Shown here: one piece after another, positions 59,427 through 64,000 of the stretch
How positions within the stretch are numbered: the first letter of the stretch is position 1
Layout: each line of letters begins with the position of its first letter
DNA from: Clostridium culturomicium
GTDB taxonomy: Bacteria > Bacillota > Clostridia > Clostridiales > Clostridiaceae
Length of the DNA stretch: 64,000 nt
Direction: 5' to 3'
Assembly: GCF_000821305.1 (NCBI RefSeq)
Contig: NZ_CCXK01000017.1
Span: 436,159 to 500,158 of the forward strand
Program-made: the position numbers and the translations under genes
Notes under the pieces: model-generated
Told to the model about the DNA's origin: nothing
What the model saw: only the letters and a program-made list of their open reading frames with translations
The model's database searches: none

Positions 59427-60356
59427 TTGTTTAAGTACATTGTAAAAAGGTTGTGTTTGAGTTTAGTAACTATTTTTATTGTAATTACTGCTACTTTCTT
59501 TCTGATGAGGTTAATGCCAGGAGGTCCATTTGATGGTGAGAAAAATTTGCCGCCAGAAATTAAGGCTAGTTTGGAAGCTAAATATGGACTTGATAAAAGC
59601 CTTGGACAACAGTATGTAAAGTATTTAAAGGATTTACTTCATGGTGACTTAGGTCCAAGTATGAAGTATAAAGGACGTACTGTTCAAGAGATTATTGGTT
59701 ATTCTTTTCCTTCATCAGCTAAATTAGGAGGAGTGGCCATTGTTATTTCTTTAGTATTTGGCATTCTGCTAGGAATACTAGCTGCACTGAAGTATGGTAG
59801 GTGGCCTGACTCTTTATGTATGGTATTGGCAACTTTAGGGGTGACGGTTCCAGGATTCGTAATTGCAACCTTGTTAATGTATGTCTTTGGCGTTAAACTT
59901 CGAGTGGTTCAGATTACTGGGCTAAATGATTGGAAGAGTTTTATTCTTCCTTCTATAGCATTAGCAGGCTACTCTATAGCGTTTATTTCAAGGCTTACAA
60001 GGTCTAAGCTTTTAGAAGTTCTAAAATCAGATTATATAAGAACTGCTAAAGCTAAAGGGGTCAATGGGAGAAATATAATATTTAAGCATGCTTTAAGAAA
60101 TTCTCTGATTCCTGTTATTACTTACTTAGGACCACTTATAGCTGGAATTTTAACTGGAAGCTTTGTTATTGAGAAAATCTTTGCTATTCCAGGTCTAGGC
60201 AGAGAGTTTGTACAAACCATTAGTAACAGAGACTACACATCTATTTTAGGAGTAACCATATTTTACAGTACACTTCTAATTATGTGTAACTTAATCGTGG
60301 ATATAATGTATGTAATTATTGACCCAAGGATTAAGTTAGAAAATGTGGAATCGTAG
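59427..60356 (+). CDS. oppB: Oligopeptide ABC transporter permease OppB
   Basis: A 309-residue inner-membrane permease with six helices. MFKYIVKRLCLSLVTIFIVITATFFLMRLMPGGPF is the DppB/OppB N-terminal helix, and the EAA loop is AKGVNGRNIIFKHALRNSLIPVI. The start is TTG with GGAGGTGGGG upstream. First gene of oppBCDFA. Confidence 0.95.
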   Translation: MFKYIVKRLCLSLVTIFIVITATFFLMRLMPGGPFDGEKNLPPEIKASLEAKYGLDKSLGQQYVKYLKDLLHGDLGPSMKYKGRTVQEIIGYSFPSSAKLGGVAIVISLVFGILLGILAALKYGRWPDSLCMVLATLGVTVPGFVIATLLMYVFGVKLRVVQITGLNDWKSFILPSIALAGYSIAFISRLTRSKLLEVLKSDYIRTAKAKGVNGRNIIFKHALRNSLIPVITYLGPLIAGILTGSFVIEKIFAIPGLGREFVQTISNRDYTSILGVTIFYSTLLIMCNLIVDIMYVIIDPRIKLENVES

Positions 60357-60367
60357 GGGGACGGTGT

Positions 60368-61306
60368 ATGGAGTACAACGAAAATATTAATAAGAGTTTT
60401 GAAGATGAATTTATCTTTGTTGGGGATGAGCAAAAGGTTGATGATTCAATTAATAGACCAAGTGTTTCTTATTGGAAGGACTCTTGGAGAAAGTTGAAAA
60501 AGAATAAGCTTGCTATTATTGGATTAATATTCATAATTCTCATAGTCTTATCTGCCATATTTATTCCAAAGTTCTCTAAATATGATTATGTATCTAATGA
60601 CTTAACAATAACTAATCAATGGCCGTCTGCTGAGCATTGGTTTGGAACAGATAACTTAGGGAGAGATGTATTTGTTAGAGTTTTATATGGTGCAAGATAT
60701 TCCTTGATCATTGGTTTTGCAGCCTCCTTCTTAAATTTAATCATTGGTATTATTTATGGAGGTGTAGCAGGTTTTGCTGGTGGATGGGTTGATATGATTA
60801 TGATGAGAATTGTAGACATAATAGACTCTATACCAATGACCATATATGTAATTCTCCTTTTGGTTATTTTTGGTAAAGGTGGATTGTTTAATATTATTAT
60901 CGCTCTGGCAATATCCTATTGGATAAGCATGGCTAGAATAGTTAGATCGGAAATTTTACAGCTTAAACAGCAGGAGTTCGTATTGGCAGCACGTACTTTA
61001 GGTGCATCAAGTAAGCGAATATTATTTAAACATCTTATACCTAACTGTTTAGGATCAATTATAGTTACTTTGACATTACAGATTCCTTCAGCTATTTTCA
61101 CAGAAGCTTTTTTAAGTTTTATCGGTTTAGGGTTAACACCGCCAAAAGCTTCTTGGGGAACATTAGCAAATGAAGCACTTCAAACATTGGCTTTATATCC
61201 TTATCAAATACTTTTCCCAACTTTAGCAATATGTTTAACTATATTATCTTTCAATATGCTTGGTGATGGACTTAGAGATGCTCTAGATCCAAAGGTTAAG
61301 AAATAG
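60368..61306 (+). CDS. oppC: Oligopeptide ABC transporter permease OppC
   Basis: A 312-residue permease partner of OppB. A cytoplasmic N-terminal tail of about 45 residues leads to SWRKLKKNKLAIIGL, the conserved OppC start. FGTDNLGRDVFVR and the EAA loop ARTLGASSKRILFKHLIPNCLG follow. GGGGGGA precedes the ATG, 12 nt after oppB. Confidence 0.95.
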   Translation: MEYNENINKSFEDEFIFVGDEQKVDDSINRPSVSYWKDSWRKLKKNKLAIIGLIFIILIVLSAIFIPKFSKYDYVSNDLTITNQWPSAEHWFGTDNLGRDVFVRVLYGARYSLIIGFAASFLNLIIGIIYGGVAGFAGGWVDMIMMRIVDIIDSIPMTIYVILLLVIFGKGGLFNIIIALAISYWISMARIVRSEILQLKQQEFVLAARTLGASSKRILFKHLIPNCLGSIIVTLTLQIPSAIFTEAFLSFIGLGLTPPKASWGTLANEALQTLALYPYQILFPTLAICLTILSFNMLGDGLRDALDPKVKK

Positions 61307-61317
61307 GGGGTGCAATC

Positions 61318-62334
61318 ATGAGTGATTTTTTACAAGTAAATAATGTTAAAACCTCATTTTTCACTCAGTTTGGAGAGGTTCAAGCCGTTGGGGGAGTTTC
61401 GTTTGGACTCAATAGTGGAGAAGTTCTTGGGATTGTTGGAGAATCAGGTAGTGGTAAAAGTGTAACTATGTTATCTATAATGAGACTTTTAGATGATAAT
61501 GGTAAGGTTAAAGAAGGTGAGGTTTTATTCGAAGGAAAAGACCTTGTAACCATGAGTGAAGCTGATATGTGTAAAATCAGAGGAGATGCCATAGCAATGA
61601 TTTTTCAAGATCCGATGACGTGCTTGAATCCTTTGATGACTGTAGGAAAGCAGCTCATGGAGCCTCTTAGAATTCATAAAAATATGAGTAAGGATGAGGC
61701 ATTTAATAGAGCTGTAGAGCTTTTAGGGTTAGTAGGAATACCAAGTCCTAAAAGCAGAATGAAACAGTATCCACATGAGTTTTCAGGAGGGATGCGACAA
61801 AGAGTTATGATTGCAATGGCTCTAAGTTGTAACCCAAAGCTTTTAATTGCGGATGAACCCACAACGGCTTTAGATGTTACAATACAGGCTCAAATTCTTG
61901 AAATTATGAAGGATATAAAAAATAAATTGAATACTTCTATTATACTAATAACCCATGATTTAGGTGTTGTTGCGGATATTTGCGACAAGGTTAATGTTAT
62001 GTATGGTGGACTTATTGTGGAAAGTGGAGCTGTAAATGATATCTACTACAATCCAAAACATCCATATACATGGGGACTTATGGAAAGTGTTCCAAACCCT
62101 AATACTTTAGCAAAGAAAAGATTGAAACCCATTGATGGTCAGCCTCCAGATTTATTTAAACCACCAAAAGGGTGTCCGTTCTATGCTAGATGTAAATACG
62201 CAATGAAAGTTTGTCAAGAAAAAAGACCAGCCTTTTATGAAATATCCAAGGGGCATAAAGCTGCTTGCTGGCTTAATGATGAAAGAGCTCCTAAGATTGA
62301 AGTTCCGTTAAAGGGAGGGGAAGCAGATGAGTAA
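61318..62334 (+). CDS. oppD: Oligopeptide ABC transporter ATPase OppD
   Basis: A 338-residue ATP-binding subunit: Walker A GESGSGKS, Q-loop FQDPMTCLNPLMTVG, signature FSGGMRQR, Walker B LLIADEPTTALD and H-loop ITHDLG. The C-terminal oligopeptide domain has GCPFYARCKYAMKVC, whose cysteines fit the [4Fe-4S] or zinc site described for OppD/DppD. It overlaps oppF by 8 nt. Confidence 0.96.
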   Translation: MSDFLQVNNVKTSFFTQFGEVQAVGGVSFGLNSGEVLGIVGESGSGKSVTMLSIMRLLDDNGKVKEGEVLFEGKDLVTMSEADMCKIRGDAIAMIFQDPMTCLNPLMTVGKQLMEPLRIHKNMSKDEAFNRAVELLGLVGIPSPKSRMKQYPHEFSGGMRQRVMIAMALSCNPKLLIADEPTTALDVTIQAQILEIMKDIKNKLNTSIILITHDLGVVADICDKVNVMYGGLIVESGAVNDIYYNPKHPYTWGLMESVPNPNTLAKKRLKPIDGQPPDLFKPPKGCPFYARCKYAMKVCQEKRPAFYEISKGHKAACWLNDERAPKIEVPLKGGEADE

Positions 62335-63310
62335 AAGTGATAATTTAGTAGAGATAAGAAGTTTATGTAAGTATTTTCATACGGGTAAATCTTTTTTTAA
62401 AAAAAATACTGGGGTTTTAAAAGCTGTGGATGGTATTTCGCTTGAAATAAAGAAAGGTGAAACTTTAGGCTTAGTTGGAGAATCAGGTTGTGGCAAAACC
62501 ACCTTTGGAAGAACTTTAGTGAAGTTATATAATCCTACGGCTGGAGAGATTTTATATGATGGTTCTGACATAAGTAGTTTATCTAATAAAGAAATGCTCA
62601 AATATAGAAGTAAAATGCAGATGATTTTTCAAGATCCCTATGCATCTTTAAATCCAAGGATGACTGTAGGTGACATTATAGGTGAGTCACTAGATATTTA
62701 TAAGATATGCTCAGGTAAGGAAAGGGAAGAAAGAGTGAAGTATTTCCTTGATAAAGTTGGACTAAATCAAAGTCACATTAATAGATATCCACACGAATTT
62801 TCAGGTGGTCAACGTCAAAGAATTGGTATTGCCAGGTCTTTAGCAGTTAATCCTGAGTTTATTGTTTGTGATGAACCTATATCCGCTCTTGATGTTTCTA
62901 TACAAGCTCAGATTATTAATATGATTGAAGATTTACAAAGGGATTTCGGTTTGACTTATTTATTTATTGCTCATGATTTATCAATGGTAAAACATATTTC
63001 AAATAGAGTTGGAATTATGTATTTAGGAAAACTTGTTGAGATTGCAGATAGTGCTGAAGTTTATGCAAGACCTATTCATCCTTATACTAATGCTTTACTA
63101 TCAGCTATTCCAATTCCGGATCCAGAAGAGTCAAAGAAGAGAAATAGAATAATTTTAGAGGGAGAAATTCCTTCACCAATTGATCCACCACCAGGATGCC
63201 GATTTAAAGGTCGCTGCAGATATGCACGAAAAATTTGTGGTGAAGTTGAGCCGGAGCTTAAAGAGGTATCACCTGGTCATTGCGTAGCTTGTCATTTATT
63301 TAATAAATAA
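62327..63310 (+). CDS. oppF: Oligopeptide ABC transporter ATPase OppF
   Basis: A 327-residue ATP-binding subunit: Walker A GESGCGKT, FQDPYASLNPRMTVGDI, signature FSGGQRQR, Walker B FIVCDEPISALD and IAHDLSMV, with a C-terminal GCRFKGRCRYARKIC Cys motif. It pairs with OppD to drive import. The start overlaps oppD; AGGGGAAG precedes the ATG. Confidence 0.96.
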   Translation: MSKSDNLVEIRSLCKYFHTGKSFFKKNTGVLKAVDGISLEIKKGETLGLVGESGCGKTTFGRTLVKLYNPTAGEILYDGSDISSLSNKEMLKYRSKMQMIFQDPYASLNPRMTVGDIIGESLDIYKICSGKEREERVKYFLDKVGLNQSHINRYPHEFSGGQRQRIGIARSLAVNPEFIVCDEPISALDVSIQAQIINMIEDLQRDFGLTYLFIAHDLSMVKHISNRVGIMYLGKLVEIADSAEVYARPIHPYTNALLSAIPIPDPEESKKRNRIILEGEIPSPIDPPPGCRFKGRCRYARKICGEVEPELKEVSPGHCVACHLFNK

Positions 63311-63335
63311 ATATAAGATTAAAGGAGGATATTTA

Positions 63336-64000
63336 ATGAAGAAATCAAAACTACTAGCTGCTATGCTTGCCGTGGTAATGACAGGAACTTTGTTCTTTGG
63401 ATGTGGTAAATCTAAGGATACATCCGAAACTCCAAAAACAGATGATAAGCAAACTGAAACTCCAGCAGAAGATCCAGCACCAGAGGTAGAACAGAAAATT
63501 GTTTATAATCTTGGAGCAGATCCTAAGACTATAGACCCACAATTAAATTCAGCAGTAGATGGATCAACAATCATTCATAATGCTTTTGAAGGATTGATGA
63601 GAGAAGATTCAACAGGACAAATAGTACCTGCTGTAGCAGAAAAGTATGATGTTTCTGAAGATGGAACAGTATATAAGTTCTACTTAAGAAAAGATGCAAA
63701 ATGGTCTGATGGAAAACCAGTCGTAGCTGGTGATTTTGAATATGCATGGAAGAGAGCTTTAAATCCAGAGGTAGCTGCAGAATATGCGTATCAGTTATAC
63801 TACATTAAAAATGGAGAAGCTTTCTATAGCAAGAAAGATGGAGTTACTATTGATGATATAGGAGTTAAAGCTTTAGATGACAGTACATTAGAGGTTACTC
63901 TTGAAGCTCCATGTCCATATTTCTTATCCTTGGCGGCTTTCCCAACTTACTTCCCAACAAGACAAGATATTATTGAAGCTAATGGGGACAGATGGGCATT
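63336..64000 (+). CDS. oppA: Oligopeptide-binding lipoprotein OppA, C-terminus cut by window edge
   Basis: The first 221 residues are visible. Signal peptide MKKSKLLAAMLAVVMTG ends in lipobox LFFGC (Cys23), followed by a Thr/Glu/Pro/Asp-rich linker. The SBP family 5 fold starts at KIVYNLGADPKTIDPQLNSA and includes WSDGKPVVAGDFEYAWKRALNP, the family signature. It captures peptides outside the cell. AAAGGAGG precedes the ATG, 25 nt after oppF. Confidence 0.95.
   Translation, partial: MKKSKLLAAMLAVVMTGTLFFGCGKSKDTSETPKTDDKQTETPAEDPAPEVEQKIVYNLGADPKTIDPQLNSAVDGSTIIHNAFEGLMREDSTGQIVPAVAEKYDVSEDGTVYKFYLRKDAKWSDGKPVVAGDFEYAWKRALNPEVAAEYAYQLYYIKNGEAFYSKKDGVTIDDIGVKALDDSTLEVTLEAPCPYFLSLAAFPTYFPTRQDIIEANGDRWA

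Noticed and set aside
1..64000. Prophage, insertion sequence, CRISPR array, toxin-antitoxin or defence island
   Set aside because: No integrase, transposase, phage structural gene, regular repeat-spacer array or defence-gene signature was found on either strand.

Overview
The window reads as chromosome from a low-GC, spore-forming, anaerobic Firmicute close to Clostridium sensu stricto. The grounds are the very AT-rich intergenic DNA, strong AGGAGG-type ribosome binding sites with frequent TTG and GTG starts, a Spo0E-like phosphatase, an Rnf complex, two glycyl-radical/dehydratase-type anaerobic enzymes (HypD and a 2-hydroxyacyl-CoA dehydratase activase) and HprK. The taxon is an inference; no 16S gene is present. 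I see no prophage, insertion sequence, CRISPR array or secretion island. Most of the window is ordinary core and metabolic chromosome.

Layout. 1-5900: an FAD oxidoreductase cut by the window edge, a divergent LeuB-like dehydrogenase with altered active-site loops, a DEAD-box helicase, a small FMN-binding lipoprotein, a decayed acetate-uptake (YaaH/GPR1) pseudogene, an SDR and a small membrane protein. 6065-10441: one very large dehydratase activase. 10680-17300: mostly single genes (RDD protein, 5'-nucleotidase, histidine phosphatase, 2H phosphoesterase, orphan ATP-cone, DMT exporter, YdjM-type hydrolase behind a Fur-like box, membrane-anchored SOD). 17450-26565: S9 peptidase, AsnB, peptide deformylase, a flavodoxin-like reductase, Spo0E-like, DUF896, HPr kinase and M18 aminopeptidase. 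26630-32991: lipoprotein, FtsH, two PF06541 membrane proteins, tRNA-Leu(CAA), glutaminase and a DUF554 gene broken by two nonsense codons. 33300-40091: polA-coaE-lytic transglycosylase operon, two tandem tRNA-Leu genes, DegV and RarA.

40394-46137 is a hydroxyproline-use cluster: glycyl-radical activase, trans-4-hydroxy-L-proline dehydratase, pyrroline-5-carboxylate reductase, then an AGCS symporter that may feed it. The dehydratase is identified from active-site residues. It makes pyrroline-5-carboxylate, which ProC reduces to proline, a Stickland acceptor. 46282-47118 holds two DUF1292 proteins around a small unknown one.

47191-52061 carries three tandem NhaC-family transporter paralogues on the minus strand. 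Each has the same promoter architecture with a CodY-like palindrome next to the -35 box. 52351-58956 (minus strand) is rnfCDGEAB, then rseC and deoC. RnfG has a duplicated FMN-binding domain. 59427 to the right edge is an oppBCDFA oligopeptide transporter, with oppA cut by the edge.

Taken together, the genes describe amino-acid and peptide fermentation: Opp import, peptidases, glutaminase, hydroxyproline reduction, 2-hydroxyacid dehydratase activation and Rnf-coupled ion pumping. Candidate CodY boxes recur in front of the NhaC paralogues and the aminopeptidase. I did not find a clearly new multi-gene system. The most unusual items are the LeuB-like protein with a replaced catalytic Tyr and cofactor loop, its tandem TGTATACA operators, the tri-duplicated NhaC locus with conserved promoters, the double-FMN RnfG, and the two pseudogenes.
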